A DNA stretch of 64,000 bases from the NCBI RefSeq assembly GCF_002091715.1, contig NZ_BDAG01000023.1:43525-107524 (forward strand), in the 5' to 3' direction. The stretch's first letter is position 1. Each line of letters begins with the position of its first letter. The notes below the pieces were generated by a model. The model saw nothing but the letters and a program-made list of their open reading frames with translations, was not told the origin of the DNA and searched no databases. Shown in pieces: positions 55,534-64,000 of this stretch. The position numbers and the translations under genes are program-made. The stretch is from Pseudomonas migulae NBRC 103157 (GTDB lineage Bacteria; Pseudomonadota; Gammaproteobacteria; Pseudomonadales; Pseudomonadaceae).

Positions 55534-57257
55534 AGCTCAGGCCCCATGGAAAAGTGCAGTCGAATGCCGCCGTCGTCGTCCATCGCGTGGGCCAGGTCGA
55601 GGCGAATCGGCCCCACCGGTGATACCCAGCGCACGCCGATACCGACGCCGGTCTTGAGGTCGGGCAGTTCGAGTTTGTTGAAGGAGTTGCCCTGGTCAAT
55701 GAAGGTCGCGACCCGCCATTTTTCGGCGATGGAATATTGATACTCGACGCTGCCGGCAATCATGTAGCGGCCACCGATGCGGTCACCGTCGGAGTTTTCC
55801 GGGGACAGGCTCTGATAGTCGTAACCGCGCACGCTCTGATCGCCACCGGCAAAGAAGCGCAGCGACGGCGGCACCGATTTGTAGCCGTTGGTGGCGCTGC
55901 CGCCCACCTGCACCCGACCGAGGAAGCGGTGTTTATCGAACACCGTGGTCAAGCCTTTTACCAACGCCGTGCCGTACAGCAGGTTGGTATCGGAACCCAA
56001 CCCTTCCTTGGCGACTTTGGTTTCGAATTGCAGGCGATAGCCGTTGTGCGGATCGATGCGGTTGTCGCTTTTAAGGTACGAATAGCTGACGCCGGGCATC
56101 AGTAGAGTGCTGAGCCCCGAGTCGTCGCCGAGTCGGTATTCCTCACGCTGCCATTTCAGTGACACCACCCGCTGCCAGCCGCTGGGCAACTTGCTGTGCC
56201 ACTCGGGACCGAGGGTCAGCAACTTGCTCAGGCTGTCCTTGTCGGCAATTTCTTCACTTTGATAGCCACCGGCGAAGCGCAGCTTGTCGGTCAACGGCGG
56301 GTCGAGCGGAATGTCGTAGAACAGCCCGACGTTCTGCCGTGGCGCCGAGACTTCGGTTTCCCAGCCATAGCTGTGGCCTTGGGGGTTGACCCAGTGCCGG
56401 GTCCAGTTGGCCTTGACCCGAGGGCCGACGTCGGTGGAAAAACCCAGACCGAGACCCATCGTCCGTGGCTTTCGGGTTTCGAGTTTGACGTCCACCGGGA
56501 TCACGTCGTTCTTGGACGCCGTTGGCGCAGCATCAACGCGCACGCCTTCGAAATAGCCGCTCGATTGCAGATTCTGATTCAGCTCGGCAATCAGTTCGGA
56601 GTCATAAGGCGCACCCGCCTTGAACGGCACCATGCGTTGCAGCAGCTCTTCGTCGAACGGCGTATCGCCTTCGAAACTGACGTTGCCAAGGGCATAACGC
56701 GGGCCGCTTTCATAGATCAGTTCGATGTCCGCAACACCCGCTCGCGGATCGACCGAGAGCTTCTGTCGAGTGAAGTAGCCACTGAAAAAGCCGAAACGCG
56801 AAGCCTGGTTCTGGATCAGCCGCTTGGCGTCTTCGTAGCGCCCATGATTGAGCACCGCGCCGGTTTTCAGCGCGTCGCTTTTCGGTACACGAAAGGATTT
56901 GAGGGAAGCGGCCGGGCCGTCTATGCGAATAGTGACGTTGCGCAAATGCACCGGCTCGCCGGGATCGATGTTCATGACCAGGCGTGGCGTCTTGCCGCCC
57001 TTCACGTCCGTGTCGATCTGCGGCTGGTAATAACCCAGGGCCTGGGCGGCCTTGCGCGCCTGTTCTTCGGCGCCACGACTGAAGCGCAACAAGGCTTCTT
57101 CATCACGATCGCCGAGGCTGCCGATATAGCCTTCTATATTGGCTTTCAGTTCGTCGTTGGACGGTTTGATCCGCACATCCAATTCACTTTGCGCCAGCGC
57201 CGCGCAGCTGGTAATCAGCATCAGCACGCCGCTGGTAATTCTTCCTGGAAACTTCAT
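55530..57257 (-). CDS. tamA: Translocation and assembly module protein TamA
   Basis: A 575-residue Omp85-family outer-membrane protein. I chose ATG 57257 (MKFPGRITSGVLMLITSCAALAQ), which gives a standard signal peptide; the longer frame to 57311 adds 18 residues of non-signal sequence. Three POTRA domains are followed by a 16-strand barrel. The Omp85 motif is visible near RFFAGGDQSVRGYDYQSL (VRGY). It is cotranscribed with tamB. Confidence 0.94.
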   Translation of the reverse strand: MKFPGRITSGVLMLITSCAALAQSELDVRIKPSNDELKANIEGYIGSLGDRDEEALLRFSRGAEEQARKAAQALGYYQPQIDTDVKGGKTPRLVMNIDPGEPVHLRNVTIRIDGPAASLKSFRVPKSDALKTGAVLNHGRYEDAKRLIQNQASRFGFFSGYFTRQKLSVDPRAGVADIELIYESGPRYALGNVSFEGDTPFDEELLQRMVPFKAGAPYDSELIAELNQNLQSSGYFEGVRVDAAPTASKNDVIPVDVKLETRKPRTMGLGLGFSTDVGPRVKANWTRHWVNPQGHSYGWETEVSAPRQNVGLFYDIPLDPPLTDKLRFAGGYQSEEIADKDSLSKLLTLGPEWHSKLPSGWQRVVSLKWQREEYRLGDDSGLSTLLMPGVSYSYLKSDNRIDPHNGYRLQFETKVAKEGLGSDTNLLYGTALVKGLTTVFDKHRFLGRVQVGGSATNGYKSVPPSLRFFAGGDQSVRGYDYQSLSPENSDGDRIGGRYMIAGSVEYQYSIAEKWRVATFIDQGNSFNKLELPDLKTGVGIGVRWVSPVGPIRLDLAHAMDDDGGIRLHFSMGPEL

Positions 57258-57323
57258 AGGCGCGGATGCTATCACGAGCTTGGGAGCGTGATAGAGCCTC
57301 GCGTCCTGCAAAAGTTCTGCCGT

Positions 57324-57974
57324 TTAAGCCGAGGCGGTTTGCAACACCTGCGGATTGGCGTGGAAAAACACGTGCTCGCGGATCGGTCCTACGGCGACCT
57401 CACCGATTTCTTCATAGCCCTGACGCTTGTAGAACTCCAGATAACGCGGATTCCCGGTATCCAGCACCACCCCTTCCGAGTGCTCATCGACCGCACACCA
57501 GTTATGCACCGCTTGCAACAACTGCTCGCCGAAGTGCTTGCCCTGGAATTGCGGATGAATCCCCAGCAACGGCAGCAAGTGCACCGAGTCGGACGGCACG
57601 CACGCCATCACCGCATCGTGGTACTCGAGGTAGCGGCGCGTGCAGCGAAACCCGGTGCTGAGCACCATCCGCAGGCGCCAGGCCCAGCTTTCGGTAATGC
57701 CCAGGCGTCGTTGCGGCGGCGCGATCAGGGCGATGCCGATCAAGCGGTCGTTGACCAGCAGGCCGATGGCCGGCAAATCCTGCACAAAGTGTTGCTTGAC
57801 CAGTTCGCGCACGGTGGCGCGGACCCGCTGTTCATAGCCGGGGCGCTCGGCTTCGAAGAGGTAGCCGAAGGTCGGTTCGTGCCGGTAAGCCTGGTACAAC
57901 AGGGAACGGGCTTCGCGGGAATAGCCGCTGTCGAGCATGTGGATATCGGCGATGGCGGTCGAGGTTTCGGGCAT
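57324..57974 (-). CDS. GNAT-family N-acetyltransferase
   Basis: A 216-residue acetyltransferase-like protein. The acetyl-CoA binding region HPQFQGKHFGEQLLQAVHNW (a Q/R-x-x-G-x-G/A type loop) is followed by LDTGNPRYLEFYKRQGYEEIG, the usual end of the fold. The target is unknown. It is divergent from xthA, and the space between holds a perfect 40-base inverted repeat. Confidence 0.82.
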   Translation of the reverse strand: MPETSTAIADIHMLDSGYSREARSLLYQAYRHEPTFGYLFEAERPGYEQRVRATVRELVKQHFVQDLPAIGLLVNDRLIGIALIAPPQRRLGITESWAWRLRMVLSTGFRCTRRYLEYHDAVMACVPSDSVHLLPLLGIHPQFQGKHFGEQLLQAVHNWCAVDEHSEGVVLDTGNPRYLEFYKRQGYEEIGEVAVGPIREHVFFHANPQVLQTASA

Positions 57975-58088
57975 AACGGTAGATCTCCCCGGGGCGCAGG
58001 TCAGATGACTGCACTCTTATTGGTACGAGCCTATAAGCGTCGGCACAGTTCCTTGCTGATCCGAAATCAGTATCGGGGCCTAAGCCGT

Positions 58089-58211
58089 CTTCGCGAGCAA
58101 GTCGGATCGCCGCACCGCCGCTCCCACAAGTTATAGACCAGTCACAAAAACTTCGGTGTGACATCAATCAATGTGGGAGCGGCGGTGCGGCGATCCGACT
58201 TGCTCGCGAAG
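58089..58211. repeat. Perfect 40-base inverted repeat between GNAT gene and xthA
   Basis: The left arm at 58089-58128 (CTTCGCGAGCAAGTCGGATC onwards) and the right arm at 58172-58211 are exact reverse complements over 40 bases around a 43-base centre. The ends are REP-like (TGTGGGAGCGG); the inner part GCGGTGCGGCGATCC is an added symmetric piece. It sits in a divergent promoter region. Confidence 0.9.
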
Positions 58212-58322
58212 AGGCCGGCACTGCCAGTAGAGATCTGACAGAACACAGTAATTCGCCCCACCCCACCCTAGCCCCAATCCCACAGGTCAGCTAGCATCGC
58301 CCTTTTGCCAGGACTGCCGACC

Positions 58323-59135
58323 ATGAAGATCGTCTCCTTCAACATCAACGGGCTGCGCGCTCGCCCCCATCAGCTGGCGGCGCTGATCGAAAAGCATCAA
58401 CCCGACGTCATCGGCCTGCAGGAAACCAAGGTGCATGACGACCAGTTCCCGCTGGCAGAGGTTCAGGCGCTGGGCTATCACGTGTATTTCCACGGGCAAA
58501 AGGGTCACTACGGTGTTGCCCTGCTCTCTCGCCAGGAACCGCTGGCGCTGCACAAAGGTTTCGCCACCGATGAAGAAGACGCTCAGCGCCGCTTCATCTG
58601 GGGCTCCTTCGCCGACGCCAATGGCGTGCCGGTGACCATCATGAACGGCTACTTCCCACAGGGCGAAAGCCGCGACCATCCGACCAAATTCCCGGCCAAG
58701 GAACGTTTCTACAACGATCTGCAGCACTTGCTGGAAAGCCAGTTCAACAACGAACAGCCGCTGGTGGTGATGGGCGACGTGAACATTTCCCCGGAAGACT
58801 GCGACATCGGCATCGGCCCGGACAACATGAAACGCTGGCTGAAAACCGGAAAATGCAGCTTCCTCCCGGAAGAACGCGAGTGGATGGCCCGCCTGAAGAA
58901 CTGGGGCCTGGTGGACAGCTTCCGTCACCTGAACCCGGATGTGTCCGACCGTTTCAGCTGGTTCGACTACCGCAGCCGCGGTTTTGAAGATGAACCCAAG
59001 CGCGGGCTGCGAATCGACGTGATCATGGCGTCCCACGGCTTGTTGCCACGGGTGAAGGATGCCGGCGTGGATTACGAACTGCGCGGGATGGAAAAACCTT
59101 CGGACCATGCGCCGATCTGGCTTGAGTTGAGCTAA
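58323..59135 (+). CDS. xthA: Exodeoxyribonuclease III
   Basis: A 270-residue AP endonuclease/3'-5' exonuclease of base-excision repair. I chose ATG 58323 (MKIVSFNINGLRARPHQL); the upstream in-frame ATG adds residues foreign to the family. The catalytic motifs are intact: LQETKV with the metal-binding Glu, GDVNISPEDCDIG, RIDVIMAS and SDHAPIWLEL with the catalytic His. A REP hairpin with T-runs follows the stop and may end the transcript. Confidence 0.95.
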   Translation: MKIVSFNINGLRARPHQLAALIEKHQPDVIGLQETKVHDDQFPLAEVQALGYHVYFHGQKGHYGVALLSRQEPLALHKGFATDEEDAQRRFIWGSFADANGVPVTIMNGYFPQGESRDHPTKFPAKERFYNDLQHLLESQFNNEQPLVVMGDVNISPEDCDIGIGPDNMKRWLKTGKCSFLPEEREWMARLKNWGLVDSFRHLNPDVSDRFSWFDYRSRGFEDEPKRGLRIDVIMASHGLLPRVKDAGVDYELRGMEKPSDHAPIWLELS

Positions 59136-59140
59136 CAAGC

Positions 59141-59216
59141 AAAAGATCGCAGCCTGCGGCAGCTCCTACGGGGAAATGCATTCCAAAGTTGGAGCTGCCG
59201 CAGGCTGCGATCTTTT
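59141..59216. repeat. REP inverted pair after xthA
   Basis: Arms at 59141-59166 and 59191-59216 are reverse complements (AAAGATCGCAGCCTGCGGC core). The right arm ends in TCTTTTTA, so it can double as the xthA terminator. Confidence 0.85.
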
Positions 59217-59287
59217 TATCTGTCATCTTTCGGAAACCTAACTGACTTAATCTCCCGGCACTTTCTTTGGCTTTACAAGGTGCCGGC

Positions 59288-60628
59288 ATGACGCTGCGCG
59301 TTTTATTCCTGTTAATGCTGTGCGCCGGGCTGCCAGTCACCGTATCGGCCAGTGACTTGCCGACGCCCAAACAGGGGCCGGTGCTGCGCATCCAGGGTTC
59401 CAACACCATAGGCGCGGCATTGGGTCCGGCGCTGGTCGAGGGTTTGATGCGCGAGCAAGGCTTGCTCAAGGTCCACAGCGAAGCGCCGGACACCGCCAAC
59501 GAATTGCGCGTAGTCGGCGAAACCGCACAGGGGCGCAGGGTCGAGGTGGAAGTCGCGGCCCACGGCTCCAGCACCGGCTTCAACGCGCTGAAAAATGCCA
59601 CTGCGGACCTTGCCGCCTCTTCGCGCCCGATCAAAGACAGCGAACTGCTGGCCCTGCAATCCCTCGGCAATCTGAAGAGTCCCGGCGCCGAGCAGGTCAT
59701 CGCCATCGACGGCCTGGCAATCATCCTTCATCCGCAAAACCCGCTGAATCAACTCGACACCGAGCAACTGGCGCGCATCTTCAGCGGCGAAGCCCGCACC
59801 TGGGAAGAACTCGGCGGCAGCGGCGGAGCCATTCACCTGTACGCGCGGGATGACCAATCGGGCACTTACGACACGTTTAAGGAAGTGGTCCTCAGCCGTC
59901 GTGGGAAAACGCTGAACAGCGCAGCGAAACGTTTCGAATCCAGCGAGCAATTGTCCGACGCCGTCAGCCTCGACCCGCAAGGCATCGGTTTCATCGGCCT
60001 GCCCTACGTGCGCCAGGCCAAAGCCGTGGCCATTGTCGATGGCCAGTCCCAGGCCATGCTGCCGCTCAACAGCCTGATCGCCACCGAAGACTATCCGTTG
60101 TCGCGCCGACTGTTCTTTTACCTGCCGCCCAATGGCAAAAATCCCTGGGCGGATGCTTTGGTGGCGTTCGCCCAAAGCAGCAAAGGCCAAGCCATCGTCG
60201 CGGCCAACGGGTTTATTGCCCAGACCGTCCAGGCCATGGCCGTCACACCGAATGCGCTGATGCCCGAGGGCTATCAGGCACTCAGCCGCCACGCCCAGCG
60301 TTTGACCGTGAATTTCCGTTTCGAAGAAGGCAGCGCGACACTGGATAACAAGGCCCGGCAGGACCTGACGCGGGTGCTCGATTACATCCGGCAGAACGAG
60401 AAGACCAACCGGCAGGTGACGCTGGTGGGGTTTGGCGATGCCAAAAGCGATCCGGCGCGGGCCGACCTGCTGTCGAAACTGCGGGCCATGGCGGTGCGGC
60501 GGGAACTGGTGAAAAGCGGCGTGGTGTTTCGCGAGATTCGCGGCTTTGGCGCCGAGATGCCGGTGGCGGCCAACAGCGCGGATGAAGGGCGGATCAAGAA
60601 TCGGCGGGTTGAGGTTTGGGTGTATTGA
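59288..60628 (+). CDS. Secreted PstS-like domain fused to OmpA-like domain
   Basis: A 446-residue protein. The start at ATG 59288 gives a signal peptide (MTLRVLFLLMLCAGLPVTVSA). Residues of about 30-320 form a phosphate-binding-protein-like domain with the anion-site segments QGSNTIGA and YARDDQSGTYDTFKE. From about residue 330 comes an OmpA/MotB peptidoglycan-binding domain (FEEGSATLDNKARQDL ... GFGDAKSD ... NRRVEVWVY). The fusion suggests a wall-attached periplasmic phosphate or anion sensor or scavenger. No pst genes are adjacent. Confidence 0.85.
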   Translation: MTLRVLFLLMLCAGLPVTVSASDLPTPKQGPVLRIQGSNTIGAALGPALVEGLMREQGLLKVHSEAPDTANELRVVGETAQGRRVEVEVAAHGSSTGFNALKNATADLAASSRPIKDSELLALQSLGNLKSPGAEQVIAIDGLAIILHPQNPLNQLDTEQLARIFSGEARTWEELGGSGGAIHLYARDDQSGTYDTFKEVVLSRRGKTLNSAAKRFESSEQLSDAVSLDPQGIGFIGLPYVRQAKAVAIVDGQSQAMLPLNSLIATEDYPLSRRLFFYLPPNGKNPWADALVAFAQSSKGQAIVAANGFIAQTVQAMAVTPNALMPEGYQALSRHAQRLTVNFRFEEGSATLDNKARQDLTRVLDYIRQNEKTNRQVTLVGFGDAKSDPARADLLSKLRAMAVRRELVKSGVVFREIRGFGAEMPVAANSADEGRIKNRRVEVWVY

Positions 60629-60656
60629 CATCACGACACTTGGAATGTGTAACAAC

Positions 60657-60774
60657 CCTGTGGCGAGCGAGCTTGCTCGCGCTTGAGTGCGCAGCACTCA
60701 CAAAAATCTGCAATTCATGAAAGATTTTGGGGCCGCTTCGCGACCCAGCGGGAGCAAGCTCCCTCGCCACAGGG
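60657..60774. repeat. Imperfect REP inverted pair
   Basis: CCCTGTGGCGAGCGAGCTTG near 60657-60676 pairs imperfectly with CAAGCTCCCTCGCCACAGGG at 60755-60774. It lies between the convergent PstS-OmpA and ankyrin genes. It belongs to the CTGTGGCGAGGGAGCTTG class of Pseudomonas REPs. Confidence 0.75.
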
Positions 60775-60784
60775 TATTGCAAAA

Positions 60785-61303
60785 TCAGCCGAGCAATTTC
60801 TCAAGCTGCGCCGTGGTATCCACCGCGCCCAGCGTTTTAGCGGCATCCAGCGCAGACACGCCATTGGCATCCTTGGCTTTCGGATCGGCGCCTTTGCTGA
60901 TCAGGTAATCGACGATCTCAACGCGGTTGAACATCGCCGCCATCATCAACGCCGTACGGCCATCGAACGACGAGCCTTCCACTTGCGCGCCACCTTCGAC
61001 CAGCGCCTTGACCACGGCCAGGTCACCCTTGAACGCCGCGCCGGCAATCGGGCTCTGGCCGTTGTCGTTGCGGATCTCCGGGTCGGCCTTGTGCTCGAGC
61101 AGCACTTTCACGGTATCCACATGGCCGTGGTAAGCGGCCAGCATCAACAAGGTGTCACCCTTGTGGTTGCGCAGGTTCGGCGGCAGGCCTTTGGTCAGCA
61201 GCGCAGCCATCATGGCCGCATCGCCCTCGCGCGCCTTGTTGAAGACCTGTTCGGCAAACTCGGCGGCTTCTTCGGGGGTCATCTGGCGGCTTTGATCGGA
61301 CAT
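60785..61303 (-). CDS. Small ankyrin-repeat protein
   Basis: A 172-residue cytoplasmic protein made mostly of about four ankyrin repeats (for example KGDTLLMLAAYHGHVDTVKV, GQSPIAGAAFKGDLAVVKAL and GRTALMMAAMFNRVEIVDYL), with a short polar N-terminus (MSDQSRQMTPEEAAEFAEQ). I chose ATG 61303, because GGAG lies 6 bases before it; the ATG at 61315 contains that site within its own codons. No signal peptide. The binding partner is unknown. Confidence 0.88.
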   Translation of the reverse strand: MSDQSRQMTPEEAAEFAEQVFNKAREGDAAMMAALLTKGLPPNLRNHKGDTLLMLAAYHGHVDTVKVLLEHKADPEIRNDNGQSPIAGAAFKGDLAVVKALVEGGAQVEGSSFDGRTALMMAAMFNRVEIVDYLISKGADPKAKDANGVSALDAAKTLGAVDTTAQLEKLLG

Positions 61304-61399
61304 TGGAGACTCCACTCACAGTTATTCGCAAAGCCGACAGTTTCCCGAGCGGCCCCGACACTGTCACTTCTTTTTTCTCAAGGCAGGCCATAGCCACAT

Positions 61400-63238
61400 T
61401 CAATAGCGATACTTGCCACCGTGAATGTCCGCCAGCAATTGTTCAGTGACCTGCACGTAAGTCTCGGTTCCCGGCAACCAGGCGTAAATCGGATCATCTC
61501 CGGTTTTGCCAGGGTCGAAGGCTTCGTCCTTGAGCCGGGTCTTCTGGTATTTGAAGGTGCCGGTGGTCTCCATTTTCACTTTCACCCGCAAAAACAACGG
61601 CACCGCATACGCCGGCATGTGCTCGCGGGCGAAGGCCAGCAGTTCACTGAAATCCAGGGTCGCCAGGGATTCGGCAGGCGTGATCGCCGCCATTCCGGCG
61701 CGCCCATTGGTATTGCGCACTTCCACGCCATAGGCCACGGCTTCGGAAATGTTCGGGTGCTGCAGCAGGATGTTCTCGACCTCGGTGGTCGAGACGTTTT
61801 CACCCTTCCAGCGGTAGGTGTCACCGAGGCGATCGACGAATTGCGCGTGGCCAAACCCGATGTTGCGCAGCAGGTCGCCGGTGTTGAAGTAACGGTCGCC
61901 CTTTTCGAACACGTCGTGGAGCACGACTTTTTCGGTCTTCTGTGGATCGGTGTAGCCGTCCAGTGGCGCCTTGTCGTCGATCTTCGCCAGCAACAACCCC
62001 TGCTCGCCCTTGGCCACCTTGCGCATGAAACCCGTGGCGTCCCGCGTCGGCGCACCGCTGTCGTGGTCGTAGGCCGCCAGCTCCCAGGACATCAGGGAAA
62101 AACCGACAGTGTTGTCGAAGTTGAGGATGTTGGTAAAACCGATATTGCCGTCGCTGGCGGCGTACAACTCGCAGATGTGGTCCACGCCAAAACGCGTCTT
62201 GAATTCGCGCCATGCGCCGGGACGCAGGCCATTGCCGATCATTTTCGTCACGCCGTGCTGGTTGTCGTCGGCGCTCGGTGGCTGATCGACGAGGTAACGG
62301 CACAATTCGCCGACGTAACCGAGGGTGGTCGCGCGGTAGTTGCGCACATCGCTCCAGAACTGACTGGCGCTGAACTTGCGGCGAATGGCAAACCCCGACG
62401 CGCCGCTGATGGCCGAGCCCCAGCACACGCACAGCCCGGTGGCGTGATAAAGCGGCAAGGTGCAATAGACGATGTCCTCGGGGCGCATGTCCAGCGCGAT
62501 CAAGCCGAAGCTCGCGGAGCTGCGCATCCAGCGACCATGCTTGAACACGCCGGCCTTGGGCAACCCCGTGGTGCCCGAGGTGTAGATGTAGAAACACGGG
62601 TCGTCGAGAAAAACCTGCTGGCTGCTGGCGGGGTTGTCGCTGGGGCTGTCCACCGTTGCCGACATCAGGTTGATGAAGCCGTCGGGCGCAATGCCCGGCT
62701 GGTTGTAAGTGTCTCGGTCGGCAACAAACCAGGTGCGCGCCGCGGCGATTGAAACCCGCTCGCGCACCGCCGAAAACGCCGGCACCAGCTCCTCACCGAC
62801 GACGATCGCCGCCGGGGCCACCAGATTCAGGCTATGGGCCAGGGTATCGCGAGTCTGCGAGGTGTTGAGCAAGGCGCTGATTGCGCCGACCTTGGCCACC
62901 GCCAGGATCGTCACCAGCAATTCCGGGCGGTTCTCGATGAAGACTGCCACCACGTCGCCCTTGTGGATGCCTTGGGCAATCAAGTGATGGGCAATGCGGT
63001 TGGCCCACTGATTGACCTGCGAATAGCTGAGCTTCACGGCGCCCTGCAGCAATGCCGGCCCCTCGGGATTGCGCAGCGTTGCCTGCTCGAAGCTCCAGCC
63101 CAGGCCACACGGTTGGGTCGGATCCTTGACGTTGGCGGCCTTCATGCCCTTCACCACCCGCGGGATGGCCTTGGCTATCGTAGGCAGCTTGCGGAGCATC
63201 ATGCCCCAGGTGATCGTGTCGTTCGTCGTGCGGCTCAT
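61400..63238 (-). CDS. Long/very-long-chain acyl-CoA synthetase (FATP type)
   Basis: A 612-residue AMP-forming ligase that activates fatty acids to acyl-CoA. The phosphate-binding loop is YIYTSGTTGLPKAG, the nucleotide region is ELYAASDGNIGF, and GDTYRWKGENVSTTEVEN is the hinge region. The C-terminus carries the YQKTRLK lysine. The sequence is closer to the SLC27/FATP class than to E. coli FadD. It stands alone on the - strand. Confidence 0.9.
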   Translation of the reverse strand: MSRTTNDTITWGMMLRKLPTIAKAIPRVVKGMKAANVKDPTQPCGLGWSFEQATLRNPEGPALLQGAVKLSYSQVNQWANRIAHHLIAQGIHKGDVVAVFIENRPELLVTILAVAKVGAISALLNTSQTRDTLAHSLNLVAPAAIVVGEELVPAFSAVRERVSIAAARTWFVADRDTYNQPGIAPDGFINLMSATVDSPSDNPASSQQVFLDDPCFYIYTSGTTGLPKAGVFKHGRWMRSSASFGLIALDMRPEDIVYCTLPLYHATGLCVCWGSAISGASGFAIRRKFSASQFWSDVRNYRATTLGYVGELCRYLVDQPPSADDNQHGVTKMIGNGLRPGAWREFKTRFGVDHICELYAASDGNIGFTNILNFDNTVGFSLMSWELAAYDHDSGAPTRDATGFMRKVAKGEQGLLLAKIDDKAPLDGYTDPQKTEKVVLHDVFEKGDRYFNTGDLLRNIGFGHAQFVDRLGDTYRWKGENVSTTEVENILLQHPNISEAVAYGVEVRNTNGRAGMAAITPAESLATLDFSELLAFAREHMPAYAVPLFLRVKVKMETTGTFKYQKTRLKDEAFDPGKTGDDPIYAWLPGTETYVQVTEQLLADIHGGKYRY

Positions 63239-63570
63239 GGTGATTCCCGTGCGATTTTTTATTGTCGGGCGACGGTGATTGAGCCCGAAAATACGTCAAC
63301 GGTTCTTGAGCTGTACACGCGGTTTTTGAAATGTTTTGTATCCGCACCGACAGCGTGATCGCCGCCGCCTGAATTGGTTCCATGCAATCGACGCGAACCT
63401 CGCAAAATGCAGGATGCACGATGGCCATTCATGCAGATTGCACGAAAACAAAAAACCGACAAAAAATTAACTTATTGATTTACAAGGATTTTTAAAAATA
63501 TCGGTGCTGGCACAATCACTGCAACTACCTCTGCATGCTTGCCATTCAAGAGCTTACGGAGCTGATAGAC
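63239..63570. other. Divergent intergenic region
   Basis: 332 bases between two divergent genes. Both promoters must lie here. The part 63440-63500 is A+T-rich. I see no inverted repeat or confident -35/-10 pair beyond the ribosome site (GGAG, 12 bases before 63571). Confidence 0.4.
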
Positions 63571-63849
63571 ATGAACCTGATACAAGAAAAATTTTCGTCC
63601 CTGTTCTCCAACTTCGAAGTCACCACCCAGCCTCGTCCGGACGGTGGCATTCTGCTGACCTTGCGCAGCACCGAAGGCAAAGTGTTCAAACGCTCGATTT
63701 CCTACCAGCAATTGCATGCCGGTGATCAGCTGTCGTGGGTGATCAGCGCCATCCGCCGTGACCTGGCTGAACAAGCCAGCGAACTGCCGCAGATTTCCAT
63801 GCTGCAAAGCCAGCAGCGGTTTGCATTGCCGACTTATCATTCGGCATAA
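63571..63849 (+). CDS. DUF3509-family small protein
   Basis: A 92-residue soluble protein (MNLIQEKFSSLFSNFEVTTQ...), of a small family of unknown function that I know from Pseudomonas. I chose ATG 63571, because GGAG precedes it; an ATG 36 bases upstream adds residues not typical of the family. It is followed 23 bases later by a strong terminator and is probably a single-gene unit. Confidence 0.85.
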   Translation: MNLIQEKFSSLFSNFEVTTQPRPDGGILLTLRSTEGKVFKRSISYQQLHAGDQLSWVISAIRRDLAEQASELPQISMLQSQQRFALPTYHSA

Positions 63850-63872
63850 ACCGTTTCAACGCCGCAAACAAA

Positions 63873-63911
63873 CAGGCCGTGAAAGCTCTCGCTTCACGGC
63901 CTGAGTTGTTT
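63873..63911 (+). terminator. Terminator of the DUF3509 gene
   Basis: CAGGCCGTGAA (63873-63883) pairs exactly with TTCACGGCCTG (63893-63903), followed by AGTTGTTTT. It is in the right place and orientation. Confidence 0.85.
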
Positions 63912-63929
63912 TGACGGAACGCACATCGA

Positions 63930-63995
63930 TGTAGGAGCCGGCTTGCTGGCGATGGCGTCTATGAAACCGCCATCGCCAGCAAGCCGGCTCCTACA
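63930..63995. repeat. REP inverted pair at the window end
   Basis: Arms at about 63930-63957 and 63968-63995 (TGTAGGAGCCGGCTTGCTGG core) are reverse complements with a 10-base centre. They are of the same class as the copies at 21150 and 39157. Confidence 0.88.
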
Positions 63996-64000
63996 AGGGG

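Overview
The window reads as a stretch of a Pseudomonas chromosome, most likely of the fluorescens group. The evidence is the fused nuoCD gene, the high G+C core genes, a small DUF3509 protein (a family I know from Pseudomonas), the cysS-glnS-ppiB-lpxH order and many fluorescens-type REP hairpins. No phage, IS transposase, CRISPR array, rRNA or tRNA gene was seen.

Layout. (1) 1-14510, + strand: the NADH dehydrogenase I operon nuoB (5' end cut by the window) to nuoN, with a strong hairpin between nuoF and nuoG. (2) 14872-20928, - strand: a polyol/glycerol-type ABC transporter like GlpSTPQV, with a DUF2160 membrane protein and a palindromic MITE-like element inside the operon. It is divergent from a sigma-54 activator gene (21309-23156). 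The intergenic region holds a clear -24/-12 promoter and an array of TGAACA boxes. (3) 23257-33753, - strand: an accessory block of a 3042-residue three-module non-ribosomal peptide synthetase and an MFS transporter, preceded by about 0.6 kb of very A+T-rich DNA. Both of its first adenylation domains carry the textbook threonine code. The third has an unassigned code in a swapped core. (4) 34533-39161: the housekeeping genes cysS, glnS, ppiB and lpxH. (5) 39261-44131, - strand: a MarR-controlled tripartite efflux operon (marR, NodT-type outer-membrane factor, emrA, emrB) with twin identical 12-bp palindromes on its promoter. (6) 44664-45983: an OprD-family porin. (7) 46165-51717, - strand: an operon lacI-SBP-permease-permease-ATPase-gpdQ, probably for uptake and cleavage of phosphodiesters. 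The ATPase has an in-frame UAG 32 codons before its apparent natural end. (8) 51859-57257: tamA-tamB. (9) 57324-63849: GNAT, xthA, a PstS-OmpA fusion, an ankyrin protein, an acyl-CoA synthetase and DUF3509.

The best candidates for new biology are the NRPS/MFS block (a predicted Thr-Thr-X peptide made without lipid initiation, with a dual condensation/epimerization domain), the ABC ATPase pair whose degenerate residues all fall in one composite ATP site, and the complete cis-regulatory picture of the sigma-54, MarR and LacI circuits. All functions are inferred from sequence reading only; nothing was searched or computed beyond hand translation and indexing.
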